A DNA stretch of 64,000 nucleotides from Mangrovibacter yixingensis (GCF_020523985.1 NZ_JAIVKM010000008.1:62001-126000), one strand, 5' to 3'. Shown: positions 21,619-30,178, counted from the stretch's first letter. Notes: generated by a model from the sequence alone, not told the origin. Translations and numbers: made by a program.

Positions 21619-21780
21619 GCAATTGCCAGCGCTGACCACAAACGCCACCTCTCTTTCAGCCTGCCTGCTGGCCAAGATTACTACTGAACAATCTGGTAAG
21701 CCTGCCCATTCCTGTCGTATCCGAATACAACATAAACAAACTGCCAGTGAAAAACCGCCCACATCGAGCACAAAAAATAC

Positions 21781-21826
21781 AAAACGAGCACTAAAACATT
21801 GCCATATACAGCCAAAACTAACACAA
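21781..21826 (+). promoter_or_regulatory. Shared elements upstream of the IMPase-like gene (candidate DeoR-type operator)
   Basis: AAAACGAGCA (21781-21790) and AAAACTAACACAA (21814-21826) lie 35-80 nt before the phosphatase start. Both elements recur in reversed order upstream of the HAD gene (23955-23994). Confidence 0.45.
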
Positions 21827-21859
21827 TCTAGCTTTAGAATTACCCAACAGGAGCGAGAA

Positions 21860-22651
21860 ATGCCACTAAAGAAACCTGAATCAGACTTTCTCCATGAACT
21901 GGCGAACATAGCTGAACAGCGAATCTTAAGCAGTTATCTTAAGTCTCACTGTATTAATATCAGTACCAAACCTAAAGAAGGTTTCAGGTTCGATCCGGTG
22001 ACAAACATTGACCGGGAAACTGAAATAATCATCAGGAGAATGATTTCCGAACGTTTTCCTGAGCATGCCATTATGGGTGAGGAATTCGGCGACACAGGGA
22101 GCAGTATGTATAAGTGGGTCATAGACCCGATTGATGGTACCCGCCCATTCCTGTGTGGCCTGCCAGTATGGGGATGTCTGGTTGGGTTGCTGGAAAATGG
22201 TGAAGCAGTAATGGGAATGATGAGCCAGCCCTATACCGGAGACCGTTTCTGGTCTGATGGCAAATTCTCATGGTTTTCAGGGCGGTTCGGCACTTCAATA
22301 ATGAAAACAAGACATGACGCAGAGCTTCACCAGGCCATTCTGCATACCACCTCACCCGAATCGGTCAAACTTTATCATAATAATAAATTCGACTTATTAC
22401 AGAATCAGGTACTCATGACCCGTTATGGTGGTGAGTGCTACGCAATGGCAATGCTGGCTGCCGGCCATATTGATATCTGCGTAGAATACTCTCTGCAGCC
22501 ATACGACATTGTTGCATTTATACCAATTATAGAAAACGCCGGAGGTGTCATTACAACTATTGATGGCAGACGGGCTGAAAATGGTGGTGCGATTGTAGTG
22601 AGTGCAAATGAGCAACTCCATGAGCAGGTATTGAATATTCTTAATTCATGA
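21860..22651 (+). CDS. Inositol-monophosphatase-family phosphatase
   Basis: A 263-residue Mg-dependent phosphatase of the IMPase/HisN/CysQ superfamily. Metal-site motifs are GEEFG (about 75), DPIDGTRPF (about 92-100), and the C-terminal PYDIVAFIPIIENAGGVI. The frame stays open far upstream through the tRNA, but the real start is the ATG at 21860 behind AGGAG. The substrate is unknown; HisN-type histidinol phosphatases are the closest pattern I recognise. The stop overlaps the next start (ATGA), so it is co-translated with an MFS transporter, and a DeoR regulator and HAD phosphatase lie nearby, which suggests a sugar or polyol phosphate. Confidence 0.82.
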   Translation: MPLKKPESDFLHELANIAEQRILSSYLKSHCINISTKPKEGFRFDPVTNIDRETEIIIRRMISERFPEHAIMGEEFGDTGSSMYKWVIDPIDGTRPFLCGLPVWGCLVGLLENGEAVMGMMSQPYTGDRFWSDGKFSWFSGRFGTSIMKTRHDAELHQAILHTTSPESVKLYHNNKFDLLQNQVLMTRYGGECYAMAMLAAGHIDICVEYSLQPYDIVAFIPIIENAGGVITTIDGRRAENGGAIVVSANEQLHEQVLNILNS

Positions 22652-23811
22652 TAACACCGTCTGGAATAGAGAAGATGAACGAAAAAATATCTACACGAAT
22701 TATATTCTTTATTGCTGGTTTGGTTACTGCAACCTGGGCTGTTCTTGTGCCCTATGCAAAAAGTAACACTAATATTAACGATGCTTCACTGGGGACATTA
22801 TTATTATGCCTCGGGTTAGGTGCGATGATCGCGATGCCTGTTACAGGTGCGCTGACATCCAGATATGGTTGCAGAAAAGTAATTACTGCTGCAGTGCTGG
22901 TTATTATTATCTCTGTCCCCTTTTTGTCTTTTCTTTCCTCCCCTTTACTACTGGGAGCAGGGTTACTGATTTTTGGCGTCAGCATTGGAATCACTGACTG
23001 CGCAATGAATGTCCAGGCCATTCTGGTTGAGAAATCAGCAGATAAATCATTAATGTCAGGGTTTCATGGCATGTACAGTGTTGGTGGTATTGCAGGAGCT
23101 GGCGCAATGACAGGCTTGTTACATTTAGGTTTAACTGCCATCACCTCGACAATTATCATGTGCGTGGCCGTTTTTCTCTTGCTGATGATAAGTGTTCACA
23201 AGCTACTACCCTATGCCAACCCCGCGGAAGGGCCTGCTTTTGCTGTCCCGAAAGGAATCGTTCTGGTCCTGGGCCTGATTTGCTTTATTATTTTTATGGC
23301 CGAAGGCACCGTACTGGACTGGAGTGCAGTTTATCTGGTTGAAAAAATAAATATTTCTGAGTCGCTGGGTGGTCTGGGGTTTGCGGCATTCGCGGCAGCA
23401 ATGACAGCGGGAAGATTAAGTGGTGATTATGTCATTGAAAAGCTGGGGGCATTCAAAGTGGTACTTTCAGGTACTGCTATTGCAATCCTGGGGTTTATCT
23501 TAGTGATCCACAGCATTGAATTTACCCTCATTTTAATTGGTTATTCCTTAATTGGTGCTGGGTGTTCGAATATTGTGCCGGTTATGTTCTCCCAAATCGG
23601 TAAACAATCCACCATGCCACAAATGGTTGCAGTCCCTGCCGTAACAACGCTCGGGTATATTGGTGTTCTGGCTGGGCCTGCCATAATTGGCTATATTTCA
23701 CATCATAGCTCAATTACCTATGGCTTTGTTTTTATCACTACATTAATCCTCTGCGCAGCAATATTGTCGTATGCGATAAAAAACATTCTGCGAGCAACTC
23801 CCCAGGTATAA
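22648..23811 (+). CDS. MFS transporter (YbjJ-like)
   Basis: A 387-residue protein with twelve hydrophobic helices. Motif-A-like segments (TGALTSRYGCRK, about 65-77) lie between helices 2 and 3. The pattern GFHGMYSVGGIAGAG matches FHGxxSxGGxxGA of the YbjJ/FucP-like group. The start is set at the ATGA overlap with the phosphatase; an ATG at 22675 (MNEKISTR) is an alternative. In E. coli ybjJ also adjoins a Cof-type HAD gene (ybjI), so the pairing here repeats a known partnership. Substrate unknown, probably a sugar or polyol. Confidence 0.8.
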   Translation: MITPSGIEKMNEKISTRIIFFIAGLVTATWAVLVPYAKSNTNINDASLGTLLLCLGLGAMIAMPVTGALTSRYGCRKVITAAVLVIIISVPFLSFLSSPLLLGAGLLIFGVSIGITDCAMNVQAILVEKSADKSLMSGFHGMYSVGGIAGAGAMTGLLHLGLTAITSTIIMCVAVFLLLMISVHKLLPYANPAEGPAFAVPKGIVLVLGLICFIIFMAEGTVLDWSAVYLVEKINISESLGGLGFAAFAAAMTAGRLSGDYVIEKLGAFKVVLSGTAIAILGFILVIHSIEFTLILIGYSLIGAGCSNIVPVMFSQIGKQSTMPQMVAVPAVTTLGYIGVLAGPAIIGYISHHSSITYGFVFITTLILCAAILSYAIKNILRATPQV

Positions 23812-23844
23812 ACTCGCTTTCATGGCTATTAAATAAATAATCTT

Positions 23845-23882
23845 ATATACCCTGCATAAGTCATCACTTATGCAGGGTATAT
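23845..23882 (+). terminator. Strong hairpin after the MFS gene
   Basis: A perfect 17-bp inverted repeat with a 4-nt loop: ATATACCCTGCATAAGT (23845-23861) and its complement (23866-23882), followed by TCATTT. It is much longer than usual terminators and ends the phosphatase-MFS unit. Confidence 0.7.
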
Positions 23883-23954
23883 TCATTTACTGCTATGAGA
23901 AATGCTGGCAACCCATGCCCGATGTCAGAGAAGGTAACCACAAATCCTCCGCAC

Positions 23955-23994
23955 AAAACTAACACAAACAATCACAATATTGCATAAACGAGCA
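23955..23994 (+). promoter_or_regulatory. Shared elements upstream of the HAD gene (candidate DeoR-type operator)
   Basis: AAAACTAACACAA (23955-23967) and AAACGAGCA (23986-23994) repeat the two elements found before the IMPase-like gene. The DeoR-type regulator encoded just downstream is the likely binder. Confidence 0.45.
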
Positions 23995-24120
23995 TAAGCT
24001 GTTAGCGTACAGCAGATACCTGGTTGCCAGTGATGGACGCTTCCGAATGAGAAATCGAGAGGGTAAACCATGTGTGGAGCGATCAGGAGTGGGTGCAAAC
24101 TTTACGATTCAGGTGGAGAA

Positions 24121-24921
24121 ATGATTAAACTGATCATCACAGATTTGGATGGAACATTCCTGAACAGCAAGGGGGATTATGACAGAGAACGATTTGCCAG
24201 TGTCCGGACTCTGATGGCAGAGAAAAAAGTACACTTTGCTGTCTGTACTGGCAAACAGTGTGAAAGAGTGGAAGAACTGTTTGGCGAGTACAGTAAAGAT
24301 TTATGGATTGTCGGGGATAGCGCAACACGTATTAAGTTTAACGGTGAATATCTTTATCAGTCCCTCATCCGTAATGAGACAGGGCTGAGTATTATCAAAA
24401 CGCTTGAAGCGGCGAACCCCCACCATGTCATTATTGCCTGCACCAATGAGGGGGCGGTGATCCGGTCTGATACCCCACAACACCTGAAAGAAAAAGTACG
24501 TAAGTCTTATACCACAATGATCCAGACGGATAACTTAAGCTCAGTGACCAGCGATTTTGTTAAAATCACTGTTTACGATGAAGCAGGAACATGTGCGCAA
24601 ACTCGCCCTTTTTTAACTCCCTTTGAGAAAGATGTCTACATTGTTGTTTCAGAGGCGTCCTGGATTGATATTGCTGATTACGGCGTACATAAAGGCACTA
24701 CAGTGAAAAGGCTGCAAGAGATCCTTAATGCCACTCGTGCTGAAACTATGGCATTTGGCGATGGTTACAACGACCGGGAGCTTTTAGCTGAAGCTGAATA
24801 TAGCTTTGCAATGCAAAACGCGTTCGAAGAGACCAAAGCCGCTGCACAATTTGTTACCGGGACAAATGACGAAAATGCCGTTCAGGAAACGATCATACGG
24901 ATCCTGAGACTGCAATCCTGA
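24121..24921 (+). CDS. HAD-superfamily Cof-type sugar phosphatase
   Basis: A 266-residue haloacid-dehalogenase-type phosphatase with a C2B cap. Motif I is ITDLDGTFLNS at the N-terminus, motif II VCTGKQ, and motif IV FGDGYNDREL. This is the pattern of YbjI, YidA and related sugar phosphatases. The ATG at 24121 follows GGTGGAG; the open frame upstream to 24070 lacks motif I and a ribosome site. It faces a DeoR regulator gene and shares upstream elements with the phosphatase-MFS unit. Confidence 0.86.
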   Translation: MIKLIITDLDGTFLNSKGDYDRERFASVRTLMAEKKVHFAVCTGKQCERVEELFGEYSKDLWIVGDSATRIKFNGEYLYQSLIRNETGLSIIKTLEAANPHHVIIACTNEGAVIRSDTPQHLKEKVRKSYTTMIQTDNLSSVTSDFVKITVYDEAGTCAQTRPFLTPFEKDVYIVVSEASWIDIADYGVHKGTTVKRLQEILNATRAETMAFGDGYNDRELLAEAEYSFAMQNAFEETKAAAQFVTGTNDENAVQETIIRILRLQS

Positions 24922-24971
24922 ACACAATTCAGGGAAATGGCGGTTGCTCCGTTTCCCTGTGATTTTACCCG

Positions 24972-25736
24972 TTAAGACGCTCGCTCAATGTGCATATTCA
25001 GGTTTTCAAAACCACTGACATTCGTATCCTGGCTCACAATGATGATGTCGATATCATCGCACTGTGCAACCTTGTAGCGGGCGACTTTTGACATTTTATC
25101 TTGTGTTACCGCAGCGATAACTTCATTACTTTGGCTCAGTATTTCCTTTTTGAAACAAGCATCTTCGTAGTAGACCGCGCTCAGTCCGACTTGAGAATCC
25201 AGGCCACAAACCCCAATAAACGTTTGGTCAAAGAGCATTTCCCGAACCTGATTTACCGTATCAGAACCCAGTGTACTGCCAGTCAGGTGATTAACCTTCC
25301 CCCCGAGTAATATCAATTCACCTTTGGCGCGGCTGCTTAATGCTGCAGCTATTTGAGGGGAATTCGTTACGATAGTGATTTCCATATCTTCTGGAATGTA
25401 TTCCACCATAGCCAAATATGTGGAGCCGGCATCGAGGAAGATGCAGGTATTTTCTCTAATGAGTTGCGCGCATTTACGGGCCAGACACGATTTTTCTTCA
25501 ACGTTATCAGCCGCCCGAACATCAAAGATAGCCGATTGCTTAAATTCACTTATCGCTCCGCCATAAACCTTTTTGCACAGGCCCTTTCTGGCCATCTGCT
25601 GCAAGTCTCTGCGAATAGTATGCTCTGATACCCCCATGTCGCGGGCCAGGTCTGTTCCAATTACCCGGCCTGTTTTTGCCAGTATTTCCTGAATCCGGGC
25701 CTGCCTTTGCTCAGGGAAAGCATCATAATCTGTCAC
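24972..25736 (-). CDS. DeoR/GlpR-family transcriptional repressor
   Basis: A 254-residue regulator. The N-terminal winged helix is at about 8-62 (RQARIQEILAKTGRVIGTDL, then SEHTIRRDLQQMARKGLCKK), and the C-terminal DeoRC sugar-phosphate sensor has FLDAGSTYLAM and IVTNSPQIA. Family members are repressors released by a phosphorylated sugar. It is convergent with the HAD gene and probably controls the module between 21.8 and 24.9 kb. The ligand is unknown. Confidence 0.87.
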   Translation of the reverse strand: MTDYDAFPEQRQARIQEILAKTGRVIGTDLARDMGVSEHTIRRDLQQMARKGLCKKVYGGAISEFKQSAIFDVRAADNVEEKSCLARKCAQLIRENTCIFLDAGSTYLAMVEYIPEDMEITIVTNSPQIAAALSSRAKGELILLGGKVNHLTGSTLGSDTVNQVREMLFDQTFIGVCGLDSQVGLSAVYYEDACFKKEILSQSNEVIAAVTQDKMSKVARYKVAQCDDIDIIIVSQDTNVSGFENLNMHIERAS

Positions 25737-25912
25737 GCCAACTCCTCAAAATGGGCTTAGTGCTGCATAACTCAACAAAATATATCACACTATAATTATT
25801 GCCATGGTATCGCATTAACCCATTGCAGTCTTTTGAACCTGAGCACTCGCAACCTGCCGTACCCATGCTGATTACAGAACCTTTTTAACGTAACTAACTA
25901 CTGAAATGAATA

Positions 25913-25940
25913 AACCCGCCCAAGAGGCGGGTTGTTATTT
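25913..25940 (-). terminator. Terminator of the P4-type gene
   Basis: Perfect 8-bp stem AACCCGCC / GGCGGGTT with loop CAAGA; on the minus strand it lies just after the 25948 stop. Stem and loop nearly equal the second tRNA-Phe terminator at 21531-21555. Confidence 0.7.
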
Positions 25941-25947
25941 TTTGCTG

Positions 25948-26430
25948 TTACGGCAGCACACAACTCTGCCAGTAAACAGCCGGTTCAATATTCACTACTC
26001 CCTGCTCAGTACGCAGCCAGCGCGGCGCTTTCATTTCTGCGGCAAAGTAATTAATTAACTCCGACAGCAACCCCGTCAGTTGCTGCTCCGTTTCCGGGGG
26101 AAGCCCTTGCTGCATCAGCGTTTGTGCCAGCGCCATACCGTAGCTGCAGAGCGCAGTACAGTCTGGTGCTAATTGTGGGGAGTCCGCCGGGAGCGTATCT
26201 ACTGTCAGGCTTTCCACAAGATGTTCCGGTACCGGATCCAGCAGCGTGGGCTGTAACACCGTAAGGCAAGTATTAAGACGCCCACACAGTGCCATTTTTA
26301 ACGTGGTGTCGTGGGCTTCTGGCAGAGCATCCGCAATGCTTTCACAGTAGCTCGCCAGCTCGGTAAAATCAGTGATGGAACTGAGGGGAATGGCAAATAA
26401 CGGGTGAGTCTGGGTAGTGGTCGTAGCCAT
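25948..26430 (-). CDS. Hypothetical protein behind a P4-type prophage leader
   Basis: A 160-residue, mainly helical, acidic protein with an N-terminal MATTTTQTHPLFAIPLSSIT and several cysteines, without a domain I recognise. An excellent AGGAGG ribosome site precedes the ATG. It is the first gene after a long structured leader with the layout of P4-phage immunity regions, so it is most likely a relic of the early operon of a P4-type satellite (the place of kil/ash-like genes). No integrase, alpha primase or other phage gene remains next to it. Confidence 0.6.
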   Translation of the reverse strand: MATTTTQTHPLFAIPLSSITDFTELASYCESIADALPEAHDTTLKMALCGRLNTCLTVLQPTLLDPVPEHLVESLTVDTLPADSPQLAPDCTALCSYGMALAQTLMQQGLPPETEQQLTGLLSELINYFAAEMKAPRWLRTEQGVVNIEPAVYWQSCVLP

Positions 26431-26460
26431 AAAGGCATCCTCCTGTAACGTTTCATTTTT

Positions 26461-26740
26461 CTGCCACAGGAGAGGCTAATCTCACTGGTGGCAGAACCGG
26501 GCAGGGTTAGCCTTACCGGTGTTACAGGAAACCGGCGCATCTTACGATGCCCCCGCCCGGCCTGCCATTGAGGTGTAGCCGTGCGCACGACACACAAAAG
26601 ACGCAACGCGCGTCATGTGTCGCCTGTAACAATTTTCAGGAGGCTAATCCCGGCACCTGATTTTGCAGGTGCCGGGCAAAGATACCGTTGAGCACAGAGC
26701 ACCGCAAGGGATTTTACCCGGCAGGCTAACACACTGTTTT
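26461..26740 (-). ncRNA. P4-type immunity leader with candidate antisense RNA
   Basis: The minus-strand leader carries TTAGCC-type elements in one orientation three times (26729-26724, 26647-26642, 26479-26474) and once as the complement (GGCTAA, 26512-26507), so the last can pair with the others. It also has a perfect 11-bp hairpin CCCGGCACCTG / CAGGTGCCGGG (26649-26676) and a smaller GCATC-GTAA-GATGC. Satellite phage P4 keeps immunity through a short CI RNA (C4-type) complementary to two leader sites. The arrangement fits; the exact RNA ends are inferred, about 26490-26580. Confidence 0.45.
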
Positions 26741-26843
26741 TATTTGGAACCCAGTACGCAAAACTTAGGCATGTAATATCGCCAACGGGGGAAAAGAGGA
26801 AAACAGATACGCGAAACACCATCAATAGTTGGTGAAAGAAAAA
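26708..26843. repeat. Left copy of a ~137-bp direct repeat flanking the sorbose island
   Basis: 136 nt that recur at 33686-33822 in the same orientation with only about four differences (T/A near the start, AT/AA, one inserted T, A/G). This copy interrupts the rluF fragment on its right and forms the promoter-proximal part of the P4-type leader on its left. Confidence 0.93.
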
Positions 26844-27088
26844 CCAACCCCTGGGAATCTTTATCCTGACGACCGATCGGAAAAACATGTTTGCTGTGGT
26901 GAACGAAATAAACAGTTTTGTCGCGTTCGCCACCTTCGGTGGTGCTGACAATATCGACGGGTTTATTCAGCGCAATCAGCACGAAATCGTTCGATTCACG
27001 TGGCTCCATCAATCGGCCATTGACCTTAACCACATCGCCCGACTTAACCTGATCGCCAATAGTGGCGCGCTTGCCGCCCTGATAAAAC
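26844..27088 (-). pseudogene. rluF: rluF (23S rRNA pseudouridine synthase) fragment
   Basis: On the minus strand the translation runs [20 protein letters not shown], then [10 protein letters not shown], then [20 protein letters not shown] and [16 protein letters not shown]. This is the middle of RluF with changes at conserved positions, such as Gln in place of Leu in GRLDKDSQG, which signals decay. It stops where the direct repeat begins. In E. coli strains that use sorbose, the sor genes adjoin rluF (yjbC), so this piece was probably carried in with the operon. The host's own rluF is expected elsewhere. Confidence 0.85.
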
Positions 27089-27196
27089 TCGAATGCGTTT
27101 ATGTATAAAACGCGAAATATACCCTACCTTGCGAACAATAAAAAATAATCGCGTTCTCGCCACTTCACGCTAAATGTGATCTATCGCGCCTTTCAA

Positions 27197-27426
27197 CACA
27201 AAAGTGTGCCATTAAAACGGATGCAACTTTACCCAGTGAAATAAAGAAGAATCAGGTCGTTAGCGTCATAAGCACAAAAGTGCCATAAACCACCTCTCCA
27301 TAATACAAATGTGCAACAGAAACCGTCGTCATATCAGCATGAAATAGATAAAACTTTCTTTAAAGTCCGCTCTTGATCGGGTTATATCAGATCAGAGCAG
27401 CAAATATGTGATTTGCACAAATGTGC
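27197..27426 (+). promoter_or_regulatory. Four palindromic GCACAAA(A/T)GTGC boxes before sorC
   Basis: CACAAAAGTGTG (27197-27208), GCACAAAAGTGC (27272-27283), ATACAAATGTGC (27303-27314) and GCACAAATGTGC (27415-27426). The last sits directly upstream of the AGGAG ribosome site of sorC. Repeated dyads in this place are likely SorC operators for autoregulation and operon control. The rest of 27089-27196 is AT-rich without a gene. Confidence 0.65.
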
Positions 27427-27438
27427 AGGAGTCGAAAG

Positions 27439-28392
27439 ATGACGATAGAAAATAGTGACGATATCCGCCTGATTGTGAAAATCGCCCAACTCTATTATGA
27501 GCAGGATATGACCCAGGCGCAGATCGCCCGCGAGTTGGGGATCTATCGCACCACCATCAGCCGCCTGCTGAAGCGCGGCCGCGAGCAGGGCATCGTCACC
27601 ATCGCCATCAATTATGACTACAACGAAAACCTGTGGCTTGAGCAGCAACTCAAACAAAAATTTGGTCTCAAAGAGGCAGTTGTGGCGGCCTGTGATTCTC
27701 TTCTGGAAGAGGATCAACTCAACGTTATCGGCCAGCACGGCGCACAGTTGGTTGACCGATTGTTGGAGCCGGGTGATATCATCGGTTTCTCCTGGGGGCG
27801 CGCGGTGCGGGCATTGGTGGAAAATTTGCCGCAGGCCAGCCAGTCCCGCCAGGTTATCTGCGTGCCGATTATCGGCGGCCCATCCGGCAAACTGGAGAGC
27901 CGCTACCACGTTAATACGCTGACCTACAGTGCGGCAGCGAAGCTGAAAGCCGAATCGCATCTCGCCGATTTTCCGGCGCTTCTTGATAACACATTAATTC
28001 GTAACGGTATTATGCAGTCTCAGCATTTTAAAACCATCGCCGCTTACTGGGAAAACCTGGATGTCGCGTTGGTGGGCATTGGCTCTCCGGCGATTCGCAA
28101 TGGCGCTAACTGGCACGCATTTTATGGCAGCGAAGAGAGCGATGACCTCAATGCCCGTCGTGTTGCTGGCGATATCTGTTCACGGTTCTTCAATATTGAT
28201 GGTGCGACGGTAGAAACCGCCATGAGCGAGAAAACGCTCTCTATTGAGATGGCGAAACTGAAAAATGCTCGCTATTCCGTGGGTATTGCGATGGGCGAAG
28301 AAAAATACTCCGGTATTCTTGGTGCATTAAACGGCAATTATATTAACTGTCTGGTGACAAATAGAGAAACCGCAGAGTCATTACTGAGTTAA
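27439..28392 (+). CDS. sorC: Sorbose operon regulator SorC
   Basis: A 317-residue SorC-family regulator. An N-terminal helix-turn-helix is at about 20-45 (YYEQDMTQAQIARELGIYRT), followed by a large sugar-phosphate-binding domain of NagB-like fold (PGDIIGFSWGRAV, VPIIGGPSGKLESRYHVNTL). It matches Klebsiella SorC over its whole length. In that system SorC activates or represses the sor operon in response to sorbose. The ATG at 27439 follows AGGAG; the in-frame start at 27421 is less likely. Four palindromic boxes lie upstream. Confidence 0.95.
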   Translation: MTIENSDDIRLIVKIAQLYYEQDMTQAQIARELGIYRTTISRLLKRGREQGIVTIAINYDYNENLWLEQQLKQKFGLKEAVVAACDSLLEEDQLNVIGQHGAQLVDRLLEPGDIIGFSWGRAVRALVENLPQASQSRQVICVPIIGGPSGKLESRYHVNTLTYSAAAKLKAESHLADFPALLDNTLIRNGIMQSQHFKTIAAYWENLDVALVGIGSPAIRNGANWHAFYGSEESDDLNARRVAGDICSRFFNIDGATVETAMSEKTLSIEMAKLKNARYSVGIAMGEEKYSGILGALNGNYINCLVTNRETAESLLS

Positions 28393-28463
28393 AAATCAAA
28401 AATATCATTTCACGCAGTATGCCTGCGGGGGATCCCTTTATCTGAAGAAAACAGGAGTCGATA

Positions 28464-29267
28464 ATGGAAACATGGTTAAATTTAGGACATAAAGTAATTA
28501 TTGTAACCGGTGGCGCTTCGGGAATTGGTTTAGCTATCGTCGATGAGTTATTAGCCCAGGGTGCTAACGTGCAAATGATAGATATTCATGGCGGTGATAA
28601 ATATCACAACAGCGAAAGTTATACTTTCTGGCCAACGGATATTTCCAGTGCCAGTGAGGTTAATAAAACCGTCGCAAGTATTATTCAACGAGTTGGTCGG
28701 ATTGATGGTCTGGTTAATAACGCTGGGGTGAACTTTCCACGTTTATTAGTCGATGAAAAATCGCCAGCTGGTCGCTATGAATTAAATGAAGCCGCTTTTG
28801 AAAAAATGGTCAATATCAACCAGAAAGGCGTTTTTTTACTCTCCCAGGCGGTGGCTCGCCAGATGGTCAAACAACGCGACGGGGTAATAGTTAACGTCTC
28901 TTCTGAAAGCGGACTGGAAGGGTCCGAAGGCCAGAGCTGCTATGCGGCAACCAAAGCGGCGCTAAATAGCTTTACCCGCTCCTGGTCGAAAGAGCTGGGC
29001 AAACACGGTATCCGCGTGGTCGGCGTTGCGCCGGGGATTTTGGAAAAAACCGGACTGCGTACGCCGGAGTATGAAGAGGCGCTGGCCTGGACCCGCAACA
29101 TCACCGTTGAGCAACTGCGCGATGGCTATACCCGAAACGCGATTCCAATTGGCCGCTCGGGTCGTCTTTCTGAAGTTGCTGATTTTGTTTGCTATTTACT
29201 CTCAGAACGCGCCAGCTATATCACCGGAGTAACCACTAACATCGCTGGCGGCAAAACGCGCGGCTAA
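28464..29267 (+). CDS. sorD: Sorbitol-6-phosphate 2-dehydrogenase SorD
   Basis: A 267-residue short-chain dehydrogenase. The NAD-binding motif TGGASGIG is at about 16-23, LVNNAGVNF follows, and the catalytic YxxxK is YAATK with serine in NVSSESG. In the sorbose pathway it oxidises D-glucitol 6-phosphate to fructose 6-phosphate, after SorE reduces L-sorbose 1-phosphate. It is 71 nt after sorC, with AGGAGTCGATA before the ATG. Confidence 0.95.
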   Translation: METWLNLGHKVIIVTGGASGIGLAIVDELLAQGANVQMIDIHGGDKYHNSESYTFWPTDISSASEVNKTVASIIQRVGRIDGLVNNAGVNFPRLLVDEKSPAGRYELNEAAFEKMVNINQKGVFLLSQAVARQMVKQRDGVIVNVSSESGLEGSEGQSCYAATKAALNSFTRSWSKELGKHGIRVVGVAPGILEKTGLRTPEYEEALAWTRNITVEQLRDGYTRNAIPIGRSGRLSEVADFVCYLLSERASYITGVTTNIAGGKTRG

Positions 29268-29276
29268 GGGGGAAAT

Positions 29277-29684
29277 ATGGTTAACGTTATCTTCTGCGCC
29301 CACGGCCAACTGGCCAGCGCCATGCTCGATTCGGTACGCATGGTCTACGGCGATGTCAACGTCAGCGCCGTGGAATTTATCCCCGGCGAGAACGCCGGAG
29401 ATATCGCCTGTAAACTGAAAAAGTTAGTGAGCGTTCACAATGATGAAGAGTGGGTTATCGCAGTAGATTTACAGTGCGGCAGCCCGTGGAATGCCGCCGC
29501 AGGGCTGGCGATGAATAACCCGCAGCTACGGGTTATTAGCGGCCTGTCGTTACCGTTGGCTCTGGAGTTGGTGGATAACCAGCAAACGCTGCATGCGGAT
29601 GAACTCTGCCAACACCTGGAGACCATCGCCAGCCAGTGCTGCGTCACCTGGCAACAGCCGGAAACCATTGAGGAGGATTTTTGA
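29277..29684 (+). CDS. sorF: Sorbose PTS enzyme IIA, SorF
   Basis: A 135-residue EIIA of the mannose/sorbose PTS family. The phosphorylated histidine is His9 in MVNVIFCAHG. It receives phosphate from HPr and gives it to SorB. It starts 9 nt after sorD and overlaps sorB by one base (TGATG). Confidence 0.95.
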   Translation: MVNVIFCAHGQLASAMLDSVRMVYGDVNVSAVEFIPGENAGDIACKLKKLVSVHNDEEWVIAVDLQCGSPWNAAAGLAMNNPQLRVISGLSLPLALELVDNQQTLHADELCQHLETIASQCCVTWQQPETIEEDF

Positions 29685-30178
29685 TGAACATTACACTTGC
29701 GCGTATTGATGACCGTTTAATTCATGGTCAGGTCACTACCGTGTGGTCAAAAGTAGCCAACGCACAGCGGATTATTATCTGCAATGATGATGTTTATAAC
29801 GATGACGTTCGCCGCACGTTACTCCGCCAGGCTGCGCCTCCGGGTATGAAGGTTAATGTGGTCAATATTGAAAAGGCGGTGGCGGTATACCATAACCCTC
29901 AATATAAAGACGAAACTGTTTTTTACTTATTTACCAATCCGCAAGATGCTTTAGCGATGGTAAAACACGGAGTAAAAATTGCCACATTAAATATTGGCGG
30001 AATGGCCTGGCGGCCAGGTAAGAAACAATTAACTAAAGCCGTATCTTTAGATGACAATGATATTTTATCTTTCCGCGAACTGGATAGTCTTGGCGTAAAA
30101 TTGGATTTACGTGTCGTCGCATCTGATCCATCCATTAATATTATGGAAAAAATTAAAGAGCAGTCATTCGCGGAATAA
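29684..30178 (+). CDS. sorB: Sorbose PTS enzyme IIB, SorB
   Basis: A 164-residue EIIB of the mannose family. The active histidine is His14 in RIDDRLIHGQV. The start is the ATG at 29684, after AGGAGGA and overlapping the sorF stop. It transfers phosphate to L-sorbose during uptake through SorA and SorM. Confidence 0.95.
   Translation: MNITLARIDDRLIHGQVTTVWSKVANAQRIIICNDDVYNDDVRRTLLRQAAPPGMKVNVVNIEKAVAVYHNPQYKDETVFYLFTNPQDALAMVKHGVKIATLNIGGMAWRPGKKQLTKAVSLDDNDILSFRELDSLGVKLDLRVVASDPSINIMEKIKEQSFAE

Noticed and set aside
21089..22651. 520-codon ORF spanning yjdC end, tRNA-Phe and the IMPase-like gene
   Set aside because: The frame is open by chance through the tRNA and its tail; the conserved protein and its AGGAG site begin at 21860.
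26740..27033. 97-codon minus-strand ORF as a functional small protein
   Set aside because: Its N-terminal two thirds is RluF sequence and its end is read out of the direct repeat; it is a chance fusion of a pseudogene fragment.
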